A stretch of 64,000 bases of DNA from Metellina segmentata (taxonomy: Eukaryota; Arthropoda; Arachnida; Araneae; Tetragnathidae), in contig OX375872.1 of the NCBI GenBank assembly GCA_947359465.1, positions 80,459,641 through 80,523,640 of the forward strand. The letters run 5' to 3'. Position 1 is the first letter of the stretch. Every line of letters starts with the position of its first letter. Positions 24,015 through 34,994 of this stretch are shown here, piece after piece. The translations under genes and the position numbers were made by a program. Under the pieces are notes generated by a model. The model had not been told where the DNA came from and ran no database searches. It saw nothing but the letters and a program-made list of their open reading frames with translations.

Positions 24015-24106
24015 TATTGATCATGTTATTATGAGATTTCTCGTCCATCTGGTGAATTCTGCAAATGGCGAGGTACTTCGTCGAGACAGACACTAGGAGA
24101 GTTAAG
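24015..24106. mobile_element. TTAA-family MITE, inverted, short form
   Basis: GAGATTTCTCGTCCATCTGG, GCGAGGTACTTCGTCGAGAC and a right end CACTAGGAGAGTTAA correspond to an inverted single-module copy. Confidence 0.6.
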
Positions 24107-24279
24107 ATGTAGTTTAATACCATTTTTTTTTGGGGGGGGGGGTGTGAAGTCTAACGTTGAATCAAATTGGGGTTGACCAATCTTTGTGTTGGTTTAATTA
24201 CTGTAGTCTGCGCATATTGTGAAAGTCGAAGGATCTGGTATTTCGAGGTGAGAAGTTAGGTCAATTTGTTAGTTGAATT

Positions 24280-24480
24280 GAGTTTTTCTTGGCGCAAGGG
24301 CTATATTTTTCAAGCTGTGCCAAAAACAAGACAGACAAAAAACACACGATGACAGTTTTGCTGACACGGAAGAAAAAGATACACCTAGGGAGGAAGAGAA
24401 TGCGTCGGAAAAGACGAGAGGGTTCCAATACAATGGTCGAAGTGCTTGCGAAAACCTACTAAGCATACAGTTGGAGATGA
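24280..24480. repeat. Dispersed retroposon-like repeat copy, diverged
   Basis: TTGGCGCAAGGGCTATATTT, CAAGCTGTGCCAAAAACAAG and GACAGACAAAAAACAC resemble the core of the 38.3-kb copy. It continues CTGACACGGAAGAAAAAGAT, ACACCTAGGGAGGAAG. Confidence 0.5.
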
Positions 24481-24775
24481 GGCGAGACTAACGGTTGAAT
24501 CCTGCCCGAGTCTCCAACAATCCCGTGGACTAGTTAACCCGAATAGAACTTGGTATCCAAGATAAGAACTATTCTATATTTCGTCCTCTTTATCTCTCGT
24601 CTTTGTTATAATATTCAAGGAGAAGGAATCATCTTTCTCGATCACCTTCTAAATTCATTCCGTAATATCTTATGTACATTAATATTAGTTCAAGCCAAAT
24701 AAATTCTATTTTTCGAATCGAAATTTTTATAATCGAAAACTAATGCTTTCCTTGAAAGCTCAAATATAACTGGGT

Positions 24776-24992
24776 CACTCTAAATCTGTAGTGGCCTCAA
24801 TGTCCTCACGTTGGCGTGGTGTGGACGTTCGGAGAGTGGGGTGCCAGCTCAGGTGCTGCTCATCTGAACTTGGCTCAAAATATCGAGATGCCCTCGAATC
24901 TTTCCCCAGAGGACTGTTTCCGGACTGTCTCCAACAGCTCGTTGTGGTGCCCAGTACAACGTTAGTTCAACTACCTACCCCTCAAGATAACT
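24776..24992 (+). mobile_element. tRNA-derived SINE copy, 5' truncated
   Basis: The body and tail of the family are present: CCTCACGTTGGCGTGGTGTG, GAGTGGGGTGCCAGCTCAGG, GTTGTGGTGCCCAGTACAAC. The tRNA-like head is missing. Confidence 0.82.
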
Positions 24993-25938
24993 AGTGAATG
25001 CAATACATTGCCGCTATGGGACATAACATCTTAACAGTAAATTTTTTTGTTTCTTATGCACGACCAGTAACAGTTTGTGGTAACAATTTTTTGTGTGTAT
25101 CTATCCAGTTAATTGACATTGTTTGTAGCAGCTTGGCCTAATATGGGACTTGCGCAGTAAAATCCTACCAATCCACCCATTATAATAACCAGTAGCTGTA
25201 TATATTGCTGAATAAAATCCTTCTGTACGTTTTGAGTCACTTTATATTGGAAATGTTTTAGTTTTCTTCAATTCAATACCTCCCACTCGTATTTGTATTG
25301 TCACATCGAAGAAAATTTTTTTGTATTTCAATAAGGATTTTAAACTATTGAAACCACTAGAGATACTTTAAAACTCACAGGCAATATTCAATTTCTTTCT
25401 GAAGAAAACTCAATGGAATAGCAATCATTCCTGGTGAAATATGTAATGTACTAGTAATTCAAGTTGAACGTTTATCTTAAAATCGTCAATAAGAAGCACG
25501 AATGTCATTTAATTAAATTATAAATTTGAACGAATTATTTGCAAGCAGGAGATAAACACTCAAAGAACTTCTGTAAAAGATATAAACATAAATGACTTTA
25601 TAAAGGGAATCCGTTCAATTATTTTTTCCTTCGTCAAGTAAACCATAATATTCGTGTTTATACCTTATACCTCGTATTTATACCATGCCACAATATATAC
25701 ATGAGAGTAAAAATAACATATTGTCAGATTAGTTTAAAACATTTGCCTCAGAAAGAATAACTGAAAGAGGATAAAGACATTATTTTTTACAGAAGCTGCT
25801 TTAAATTTAAATCTTTGATAAAATAAGTTTCAATATTCGTAGTTTTTAGAAGTAGAAGTATTATTTTTAAATATTACGCACTGAAATATTTAATATTAGT
25901 ACAAATGCGTCAAGTAAGACTGTTTTTCAATCGTAAGC
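24993..25938. other. Unassigned AT-rich sequence
   Basis: Nothing recognised up to the hAT MITE. Confidence 0.55.
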
Positions 25939-26092
25939 CAGGCCTCGAAATATATTTTTTAATACAGGTGCACCTTGTGCACCTAAGTTTTTAAATTAGG
26001 TGCACAGGTTTGCCTAGCTGGAAAAAAATTAGGTGCACAAGTTTATTTTCATGTGCACAGTGCACCTGTGCACCCGGGTATTTCGAGCCCTG
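25939..26092. mobile_element. hAT-type MITE, 154 bp
   Basis: Ends CAGGCCTCGAAATA and the reverse complement of CAGGGCTCGAAATA. Flanks are TCGTAAGC (25931-25938) and TCTTAAGC (26093-26100), an 8-bp target duplication with one mismatch. The interior is repeated GGTGCAC/GTGCACC half-sites, so the element is largely self-complementary. Confidence 0.85.
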
Positions 26093-26235
26093 TCTTAAGC
26101 AATACTCAAAACTGCACGTAAAACTATACTTAAATAATTCTCAGACAATCAAATGTTTAAAAAGTGCACACGCAGAGCTTGTTCACGTAAATCTATTTAT
26201 TCCAAAGATAGACAACTAAAAAGCATTTCGTCAGC

Positions 26236-26521
26236 TTAACCCTCTGGGGGATTCACATTCATGTATCCATTCTGCAACCTATGTAACCAGTTTCGACTTT
26301 CGTAACCAATAGAATCGTTTATGGGATTCTTTCAACTAATGGTAATTGGTAATTTCTAATTAACGTCGCACTAGAGCAACACAACGGGCTATTGACGACG
26401 GTGCGGGATCAATCCCTTAAGGGAAAGATCCGACTTCCAACTAATGGATTTGGTTGTTTAGCCATTATGTGTGTTGTGAGGTAAAAGCACTACACGGAAA
26501 TCTCAAAACACTCAGAGGGGG
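26236..26521. repeat. Second MITE-like dispersed repeat, interrupted by a SINE
   Basis: Starts TTAACCCTCTGGGGGATTCA; contains CCAATAGAATCGTTTATGGG and, after the SINE at 26343-26434, AAATCTCAAAACACTCAGAG. Diverged copies occur at 43311-43535 and 47993-48190 (GAGGGAATCACACGTATATA, ACCAATAGAATCTTTCTTAG). Confidence 0.6.
26343..26434 (-). mobile_element. SINE 3' fragment, inverted, with target duplication
   Basis: The reverse complement shows the SINE tail (GATCTTTCCCTTAAGGGATT, CAACACAACG inverted, TTAATTAG end). It is flanked by TTTCAACTAATGG (26330-26342) and TTCCAACTAATGG (26435-26447), a 13-bp direct repeat with one mismatch, typical of LINE-driven insertion. It interrupts a dispersed MITE-like repeat. 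Confidence 0.82.
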
Positions 26522-26752
26522 AACCCTCCTGGTGGTTGTCTCAACGAGGTATCTCGTAATTAAAAAAACTGACCTGATTTTTATCGACGGGATATCTAGT
26601 CATTAGAAGAAAACTGATCAGAATTTAATCAAATCATCATTAAAAAAAATCAGCAATATCTTGTTGACGAGGTATCTCGTCATTATCAAATTTGCTCAGG
26701 TCTTTCATATCTTTGATGGACGAGATATCTTATCCAAACACTATGGAGCGTG
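26522..26752. mobile_element. TTAA-family MITE, multi-module form
   Basis: AACCCTCCTGGTGGTTGTCT start, GACGAGGTATCTCGTCATTA inside, weak right end CTATGGAGCGTGAAA. It directly abuts another dispersed repeat on its left. Confidence 0.72.
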
Positions 26753-27265
26753 AAATCTTTGCTTCATGAAATGAGCGCTGAAGGAGTCTTGGTAGAAGGG
26801 CAATGCTGTACTCAGGGGAAGTAAAGTTTTGTGGGGATCAAATGAACGGCTTAAAATTACAGTGGTGTAAGTCACTTTTAAAAATAAGACCTAGACACAG
26901 AAACCAGTTATTATGTAACCAAATTGAACTAGATAACTAGTTAGACACAAGAATCAGATCCAGATAAAATCAGATAAAGATAGTAGGTCAGATCTTTATT
27001 CAACGGCCAACTGATGGCAGTGGAAGTTCTTTTTTTTTTCTTCCGGAAAAGTGACTTACACCACTGTAACTTTAATCCGTCCAAATGTGGGGAGTAAGAT
27101 GTTGAAAAATTGTCACCTAAAATGTTTTAAGTAATCACTTACCCACTTAACCACACTCGTCAAAGTGATGCATTGATACTTATTTTTAACTACAATTTCC
27201 TTCAAACTAAAACAGAAACTGTTAATAGTTAAGGATGTGTTGTTGCTAATCTTTGTATCTCCAGC
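26753..27265. other. Unassigned sequence
   Basis: Contains TTACAGTGGTGTAAGTCACT near 26858 and AAAGTGACTTACACCACTGT near 27047 in inverted order, about 190 nt apart, possibly the ends of a small palindromic element. Otherwise nothing recognised. Confidence 0.5.
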
Positions 27266-27720
27266 TAGAACAAATCCACAAGTCCATTGAGCCGCAAAAT
27301 GCCATGCGCCAAAAGAGGTTCAGAAAATAGGATGTCTCGGGACAACCCCAGACACTCGATAATGTGCGCTGGGGAGGTCTGGTCGGACTGGCATTTAAGA
27401 CCAACAGCATGAATCTTGTAACCACAGCAAAATATGAGACACCACAGATGGTTACTTAAAAAGCTCGCTGTCTGAATATATTTATCGCAATTGAGAGCAA
27501 GAGATCTTCCGGGCGATTTATACTATATTGTGTACCGGCGGAACGATCAACGCTTTGTTATCAAGATTTTTCCTAATAAAATAAAGCTCAAGAAACGCCA
27601 ATGAGTGAGTAACAGACAGTGGTTCATCGACACTCTCCTTCGGTAAATCACCCGCTACTTCGTTTCCTCTGAAGTTCATGTGTGAAGGAATCCACGATTC
27701 AAGGATGTTGCTGATGGATA
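27266..27720 (-). mobile_element. LINE (non-LTR retrotransposon) 3' end
   Basis: The minus strand reads ESWIPSHMNFRGNEVAGDLP, an RNase H-like WxPSHxxxxGNExAD block. After a gap it reads HLWCLIFCCGYKIHAVGLK and then CQSDQTSPAHIIECLGLSRD, ending NGLVDLF and a stop at 27266-27268. The Cys/His-containing tail with SPxHxxxCLGL and LxVxGLMDLV-like ending is one I associate with arthropod LINEs. Frameshifts separate the two parts. Only the 3' end is present, as expected of 5'-truncated retrotransposition. Confidence 0.78.
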
Positions 27721-27723
27721 TAT

Positions 27724-28718
27724 ACTACTGTGATCAAAAAGTATCCGTACTGCTTCCTTTAAAATACATTTACAGTAGATATCGTCTGCAAGCTTTTATC
27801 AAATATTTACGACTTATATAAATATGTGGCAACAATCAGGGATTTATTTAATTTTATCGTCAGAAAATAAATTTGTTTTTAATAAGAGAAGAATTTTCAC
27901 TTCGTTGATTTTCCAAAACGTCGAATGTAATTGAGCAAAGAACATGCATTAAATTTTGTTTCCGCAATGGAATTTCTGCTACAAACACATTTGAAGTGTT
28001 GCAAAAAAATTTTATAGACGATTTTTTGTCAAAAACAACAGTATTTGAATGGTATAAAAAGTTTAAAGAAAGTACCAAAGACCACGTAAAAGTAGCTCCA
28101 AAAACCAAGGTAAAGTTGACTGTTTTCTTCGATTGTCTTGGTGTTGTACATTATGAAGGTAGAGAATCCGTCGTAGATGACTCGCGATCTGATAGACCAT
28201 CCACCTGGACTACTGATTAACATGTCAATCGGGTCAGAGAATTAGTGCTTAGTGATCGTCGTGTAACAATAAGAGACATTATTGAACAAGTTCTTATATC
28301 ACTCGTCAAATCAACAAGTCCAAAACGACCTGAATTGTAGGGAGATAACTGACGATATACTGAGATAGCATGACGATAAATATGCGCCTTCTGACAATGC
28401 GATTATTATTCGTGATTTTTTGACAAAGCATTCAACAAATACGGCTCCAAAAGCTCCGTATTCACCTGATATGGCATCATGTGACTTTTTCTTATTTCCA
28501 CTGGTGAAACTCCCTCTTTGTGGTCATCGTTATGAGTCCATTGATGCACTAAAAGAAAATTCGATACGAACCCTGAAGGGATTTCACAAAAACGACCTTA
28601 AAATACTTTGACGATTGGGAAAAACGTTAGCAGAAGTACATTGAAGTAGGAGGAGATTAATTTGAAGGAGATATAATAAAATTTGACCAATATATTGATA
28701 CATTTTGTTTTACGACAG
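27724..28718 (+). mobile_element. Mariner-type element, internally rearranged
   Basis: The left end is near TACTGTGATCAAAAAGTATC. The right end, reverse-complemented, starts near CTGTCGTAAAACAAAATGTA; the pairing is imperfect. Between them lie mariner transposase segments on the plus strand. The length, about 1.0 kb, is short of the usual 1.3 kb because the middle of the gene is missing. Confidence 0.75.
27933..28611 (+). pseudogene. Mariner transposase with internal deletion and a transposed in-frame segment
   Basis: N-terminal part: IKFCFRNGISATNTFEVLQK, then FLSKTTVFEWYKKFKE, the mariner HTH region. After FKE comes an 87-nt piece (28071-28157) ending KLTVFFDCLGVVHYE. That piece resembles the region around the second catalytic block, which in intact mariners lies far downstream. 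The normal order then resumes with GRESVVDDSRS, a stop at 28218-28220, and HVNRVRELVLSDRRVTIRDI. The middle is missing; the C-terminal part reads TAPKAPYSPDMASCDFFLFP, with the third catalytic Asp of the D34D motif. Inactive. Confidence 0.82.
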
Positions 28719-30591
28719 CATTCCGTGTATATTTTGATATCACAGAAGTATATAAAGCGTAATATAGACAAATCAGTAGGTTCATTCTTCTCATTAGTGA
28801 TTATTGTTAATTTGACTTATTTGATTTATATTACTTACCAACCAATAATAGTATGCAATCTAAGTGTGTTTATGTGCAATTTATTTTTGTTACTTCATTT
28901 TTATATATCGGCTTACAATTTCAACTCCATGTTGTTTTATTTCCAAACCAGCATTTTGAAATTCTAAAATTATACACATAAATATTTTGGTGAAATTCAA
29001 ACATTATAGACCTGTCTACACTCACAATTTATTATAAGTTGAGATAGCGTTTTCAAAACGAAAAATATTATCTTTGAAAACGGGGCGTTGAGACCAAAAC
29101 GTTTGGGAACTATGGTTTAAATACTAGAGAAGGCTATATAATACAGTTACAGAACTGAATTTTGTTTCCGTCCTAAATGAATCATCACCTGACTTGAACT
29201 TTCTCAGTTGAAGATAGGTTTAACTGATTGTGACAATTTGGACACGTTTTAGTTGGAAGATGAAAATTGGATAACAGACTTTGCTGTCAAAGCAATAATA
29301 TCTTCGTAAATAACTGGTCATGTCTAATCAAATGCTACAAAACCACAATTCAGCTGTATTGGACGTAATCAACTAATTTTTCAACGGATTGATTAGTTAA
29401 CTAAAATTGCTATCTTGACGAATGCTAACCCTGATTGAAAAGTCAATAATAATCATAACTAAATCAATAATTCAAAATAATTCAATCATTATAGTTTTAG
29501 CTAAATTCCTTTCAAAAATTCATTTGTCAATATTTTTTCTCTCTCAGTTACCATGATTTTTTTAATGGAATTCAAATTGTTTTGCTAAGAAAAGCTTGTT
29601 CTCGCAGCTCTAGCTATTAATAGAGATTATAATAAAGAATTCCTTCAACTAATAAGTATTACTTTTTGCTATAAATGGTAAAAACAGTAGTGCTCTGAAT
29701 ACTCCAATAGCTCGACTGGTTAATAAACTGATTTTATTTATCAAGTTATTTGTGGGTCTAACAACGGTTCTTTGTTTTAGTACTTCATATATGGTAGAAT
29801 TTCTTTAATATCTATAAGTATAAATATTTAGCTATAAAATGTTGCGCAGGGTATAAATAGTAGTATTTTTTTAACACTCCGATCGCTTCGAAGGGTTACT
29901 ACTCACTTTTGATCAAACAATTCATGAGTATAACTATGGTTTTTATGTTTTAGTATCCTGCTAAATCTTTGAATACTAACTATATGAACAACAGTTTACT
30001 GAAGCTTTCAGATAAATAATGTCCGATTAAAATTTGAAAAATCCCACCAATAATTGAGTAGTTAGAGCCAGTAATATAATAATTTAATTTCGATTTCTCT
30101 TCTAGATGTCTTAAAACCCTTGGTTTTAAATGTTACATTTAATTTAACTAAACAACAGATTCAATGTATAGCTGTCCTTGAGTAAAAGAAAATTAATAGT
30201 CTCATTAAGGAATATTCGTTCCCAGTTCTCCAGATTGCATAGCGAAATTATAAAAGCCATGTGTTTTAGCATTCTAAGCGGATTGGATTAATAAGTCATA
30301 TCTTTCTCCCGAGATTCTGAAAATAAATCACTTTCATTAAAACATTCTCATTAGTACTTGACGGATTCTTTCCCATTCCAAAACAACGCATTAAATGGGG
30401 ATTACTTGTTTTGCCACAAATTTTATAATCCAAAGACATTTCAACTCAAATATATTCGCAGGCGTGCAATTAAATGCAATCTGGAATTTTATCATTTCAA
30501 TTAGAAATTTCTAAGCTCGTTAGGGTCGTACACTGTACGAACAGCTAAATGCTTCATTCAATATGATAATGATTAAATAGCCCTATAAGCG

Positions 30592-30595
<4 letters not shown>
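28719..30595. other. Unassigned AT-rich sequence
   Basis: No gene or element recognised over 1.9 kb. The 94-codon frame at 28683-28967 is Ile/Phe/Tyr-rich AT-derived sequence. Confidence 0.55.

Positions 30596-30664
<69 letters not shown>
30596..30664. repeat. CT microsatellite followed by TATC repeats
   Basis: CT repeat to about 30649, then four TATC units. Confidence 0.96.
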
Positions 30665-31065
30665 ATATATTAGTACTGAAGTTCAAAACTTTTAAGGACA
30701 GCGACATATTAAATAACTTACATTTTTACAAAAATTACGCACGTATTTCATGCCTAAAATCTTTCACTTATATTTCAGCTTAATTCACGTTGCGTTATAT
30801 TAGCTTAGCCTTTCGTTTCCTGTTTCTCACACTCTTTTGAACCCTCTAATTTGAATATTGCTGTCTCAGTGCTAATTGTGAATACTTTCCCAAGCACTCT
30901 TCGGTAGCATTCTCAACCCTGTAGACACATCTTTTTTTTTTATGTGACTATCATCCGGTACGGAACTCAACCTCGAACTACCACCTGTAACTCGACGTGA
31001 ACCCATAATTCGATTTCCACTATTACGAAATAATATTATTAATAAAAATATCTATATTAAATTTA

Positions 31066-31068
<3 letters not shown>

Positions 31069-31136
<68 letters not shown>
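31069..31136. repeat. TA microsatellite
   Basis: Uninterrupted TA run directly adjoining the truncated end of an inverted TTAA-family MITE. Confidence 0.96.
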
Positions 31137-31137
<1 letters not shown>

Positions 31138-31327
31138 CCATCAAGACTTGATCAATCTTGCTTTTGACGAGATATCTCGTCATCAACATTATGCTGATTG
31201 TTTTATGATGACGAGAGCAAGATCTGGTCAGCTTTCGTGTTTAATGACGAAATATATTGTCCATCAAGATCTGTTGAGTTTTTCAAATGACAAAATACCT
31301 CCTCGAGACAATCACCAGGATGGTTAA
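31137..31327. mobile_element. TTAA-family MITE, inverted, truncated by a TA microsatellite
   Basis: GACGAGATATCTCGTCATCA, then GATGACGAGAGCAAGATCTG, ending GACAATCACCAGGATGGTTAA. The left side is replaced by the TA repeat at 31069-31136. Confidence 0.68.
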
Positions 31328-32689
31328 GAACTGTAGTAATAGCTGCTTCATTAAAAGACTGACGCAGTTTTCAACTATTGTTCAATTTTGCCTTGAGATC
31401 CCTTGGTATTTGTTTATAACTCGACTGGGTTTCTTTTCAATGGATGAGACTTGATTCAAACTTGACCTCTAAAGTTCTAATTAAAAACATGTGTTACTAT
31501 AAGAGAAGTTGCTCGTGTTTATAACGAGCAAGGGGTAAATTTGTTTTACTGAAATCATAGACGACTCTCAGAACCTTCTGTAAATAGCAATTTGCAAGAA
31601 TTATGGATATAAAATTATAGTATTTGTAAGCATCACAGACATAAAACATAAACAGTTTCATTAGGTTGCTTAAAATTCAGTCCACGGATCAGAAGGGGTG
31701 AAATAAAGGTAAAAAATTTTTATTGCTAGAAAAATGCCGGGTCGATGCACGCCTTACTATGTGTTCTAAGAAAAAGTAAGATAGATTATAAGAACCAGTT
31801 TTACTGAGATATCCTTTAATAACCTGACGCAGAACAAGAATATATAATGTTGTCTCGTGGATGTGACTTTCTTATAGCTTGGACGAAAAAGTTTTCTTAC
31901 AATGGTACTTTTCGATAGTGTGTGCTTTTTTTCATTAATTGGTATTTTCATTAGTCCTACTTTTTCTGAAGTCATTTGAGATGTGTTTTTTGATGTACAA
32001 AAATAAAAGTTAAATAGCACAAAACACAATGAAAACTTTTGATTGAAAAGACATTAAAATATCGAAGCATTGTATAGTCAAATCTGCACCGCAGGTTACT
32101 ATAGTAGTTGGGTAAACTAAACCCACAGGTTAACCCAAACATGAGGTATAAATATCATGTTGATACAGGTAACATGAGCAATCAATTCTGCTGGATGATT
32201 CGACCTCAATCAAATCGCATGGTCGTTGTGTCAGGAGGCACTATTGACAAGTCATGGGCCCTACCCAAATAGACTTTAGTCCAAACCCAATACTTTAATG
32301 GTTGGGCCCCTTTAAAAATAAACGATAAATACTAAATATTTACCTATAAGATTAGGAATTATCTGTATAAATAAAAATTAATTGTTTCAAATAAATTGAC
32401 CCGATAAGTTTCTCAAGTTCGTGCCATTGAATCCCGGATTACCTTCAGTAATGTTTCACTTAGCCATTGTGAGATAATTGAGACACAAACCCTTGGATGA
32501 GACGGTCTTCCATGATAGAATATAGTTTAGCATATTGCTTAAAAATACAAAATATATTATAACTAACACTAAGAAATGTTAAATTTATTCGGACACAAAA
32601 TACTAGATTATTATCAAAACAAATTCAATCTTAAAAAGCAACTTTTCATCAGTCTAAAATTTCAGTACAAAATATTTGATTTTGAAATT
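31328..32689. other. Unassigned sequence
   Basis: No feature recognised. Minus-strand frame 31766-32029 shows no motif. Confidence 0.55.
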
Positions 32690-33030
32690 CAAAACTTCCT
32701 GTGCTGCACTTTTGAACTTGGGTTCGAAAGAAATAAAATTTAAAAGGCTCCAAAGACTTAAAAGGCTATTTCTTTACTTCTGTCCGTGGTGTAATTTTTG
32801 AGCTAAGGTTCGAAAAAAGTAAAATTTAAAGGGCTCCAAAGACTTTAAAGATCATTGCTTTAATTTAACCCAAAATTCAAACACTATCTGTGGTGTATTT
32901 TTGTACTAAGTCTCCAAATAAATAAAATATAAAGGCACTTTTAAAGCCATTGCTTTAGTTGCATTATTTAAATTTTTCGCTGTCTGAGGTGTATTTTTTG
33001 TACAAGGGTTTGAAAGAAAAACATTAAGGC
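32690..33030. repeat. Degenerate tandem repeat, about four units of 90-100 bp
   Basis: Units carry GTGGTGTATTTTTG-like, GGTTCGAAAGAAATAAAATT-like and GGCTCCAAAGACTTAAA-like segments, starting near 32698, 32790, 32890 and 32985. Divergence is high. Confidence 0.7.
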
Positions 33031-33515
33031 GTAGGTTTCCAAAGAAGTTCAAATCTCGAAGACCACTCCATTAAATTATTCTGATATCTGTTGCAATGCC
33101 GGAATGTTGGATTGCCAAATGAACCTATCATCAATCGCCGCAGGCAGTTGTGAACGTCTTCGCTGATGTGTAGCCATCCTTGAAATGTTGACAGAATGAC
33201 CCATCTGTCAATTCGCCTTCCAAGTCGTATAAATCGAGATGCCTCTGCCATCTTCTCTACGAAACTACTTCACCTGATTTCTTAATTAATACTGGATGCA
33301 GTGAAATGTCTAAACCTCTAAAGGACACTAAGCGGGGAAAAAATATTTTAAAGCAAAGTGAAGATATATCACTTTGTATGAATATATTTCGGATGTTACA
33401 AAGATTTAGTACGTTTAGTTTTTTAAAGGGATATATAATCTCTCACCACCCCTATGCCTATATCCTCTGCACTCAGAATACCAAATGGGAAAATATTTAT
33501 ATACCCACATTGTAG
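33031..33515. other. Possible short Tc1-like fragment and unassigned sequence
   Basis: The minus strand near 33090-33180 reads QRRRSQLPAAIDDRFI in one frame, reminiscent of the linker after the HTH in Tc1 transposases. Too short and isolated to call. Confidence 0.3.
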
Positions 33516-33755
33516 TACAGGGTGACACATAAATTTGTAGACTTTTCAAAAATCGTATAAAATCAACAAAATAGCGTAATAGATTTTTTTTGACACGAGA
33601 AAACTTTTCTTTAAAGAAATTTACTTAAAAATTTTACAGGTAGATGGCGTTGTACCGTGTGTATGACGAAAATATGAAAATTTAATTCTTTTAAAAAAGG
33701 AAAAGGTAAAGATGGCAGTTCATTATCGACAAGTGCATTATCAATAGCTCGTGCG

Positions 33756-33857
33756 AATTAAGTTATTAAACTAAAAAATTAAGTTGTTAAACTGAAAAGT
33801 TAAGTTGTTAAACTAAAAAGTTAAGTTGTTAAACTAAAAAGTTAAGTTGTTAAACAA
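33756..33857. repeat. 21-bp minisatellite, about 5 units
   Basis: The unit is TTAAGTTGTTAAACTAAAAAG, repeated in tandem with small changes in the first two units. Confidence 0.9.
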
Positions 33858-34036
33858 AATGTTTGTCGTTGGTGGAAAAAGAATTTCTCGTGAAATTGTT
33901 TTACCTGAGCAGTGAATCGTGTACAAAAGCCTTGCTAGACATTATGCACCCTTGCACAATGTACTTGGTTGCATTGGTGGACCTATAGTAAATACAAAAT
34001 GCTACACCATCTTAGTAACTGTTTATTTCCATGTGT

Positions 34037-34060
34037 TCTCTCTCTCTCTCTCTCTCTCTG
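34037..34060. repeat. TC microsatellite
   Basis: About eleven TC units inside the 33.5-34.2 kb element. Confidence 0.9.
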
Positions 34061-34236
34061 GTTAAGTGATATGGTAATAACACCATCTCTTTATTGATGA
34101 AATTTTGAACTAATTCGATTTCTTATACCAAAAATAATTCCACGACAAGCCTTTTGATGCAAATCGCACTTTAATAAACCCATTTGTTGGTTTTAAATGA
34201 GTTTTCGAAAAAAAAAAAATTCATGAGACACCCTAT

Positions 34237-34663
34237 GCTTTTCTTTTGTGGTATATTTATCTACCCATATAGTGTGAAGAAATATAAAAGAAAAAAAAAA
34301 GAGCAAAATAAGTATCACTTTAAAGTGATAAACATTACTCATGTAATTATTTGACCTTATAAGGAAATTACAAACTGTATATTTCAAAATTTTACGCAAA
34401 GATATTATTTACGTAATATCAAAATCTGTATAACGATGAAGAGTTAAATTAAATCTCAAACGAAAAGGTAAATATATGCGAATTACAATAATTCTACTGT
34501 CAATCCTTCATTATGAAAATCAAGTCACTGCCAATATTTTAAAACATAAAGTTAATGTTTCACCAAACAAAACTGTATAGTAATAGCAACAAAAGTCAAC
34601 ATAAACAGAAACTTTTCAGAAACATCTTTCAGTGTTTTATTAGTTTAAAATGATATAGTCCGA
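34237..34663. other. Unassigned AT-rich sequence
   Basis: Nothing recognised. Confidence 0.55.
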
Positions 34664-34820
34664 CTCCCGGGAGTTGGCAGTCGAGCCAATTGGTTCTGAA
34701 CGAGCATATTAATTAAATTAGGGGACTTTTAACATAAACAAATCGTTTCCTCAATGGGCTTCTTTAGCCCCGATTCTGATCCTAAGTTTAGCGTTCTGTG
34801 CCGAAAATAAATGGCAGTGA
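34664..34820. repeat. Dispersed repeat beginning with a CCCGGG palindrome
   Basis: GACTCCCGGGAGTTGGCAGT, TTAAATTAGGGGACT, TAACATAAACAAATCGTTTC and GTTCTGTGCCG recur in inverted order at 41575-41730. The CCCGGG core also occurs in the duplication at 6.9 kb. Confidence 0.6.
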
Positions 34821-34994
34821 CAACGCGTTGTAGGGATAAAAACGGTCATGGCGATCGCGATTATTGGTTTTACGTATAGAAACCTTCTCCAAACAAGGAT
34901 TCACACGTTTTCAAAATTCGACTGGCCCAAGGCCGACTGCCTTGTCGCACTAAATAAGCTTGATTGGACAAATTTCTTTATTCTCATGTAATGA

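Larger units (their letters stand above)
33516..34236. mobile_element. Non-autonomous DNA element with an internal minisatellite
   Basis: The left end CAGGGTGACACATAAATTTG and the inverted right end TAGGGTGTCTCATGAATTT match imperfectly. No coding region is recognised. The interior includes the 21-bp repeat at 33756-33857 and a TC repeat near 34040. Confidence 0.55.

Noticed and set aside
33024..33251. 75-codon minus-strand frame that might be an exon or Tc1 fragment
   Set aside because: Only a brief resemblance to a Tc1 linker in another frame; no termini and no catalytic motifs.
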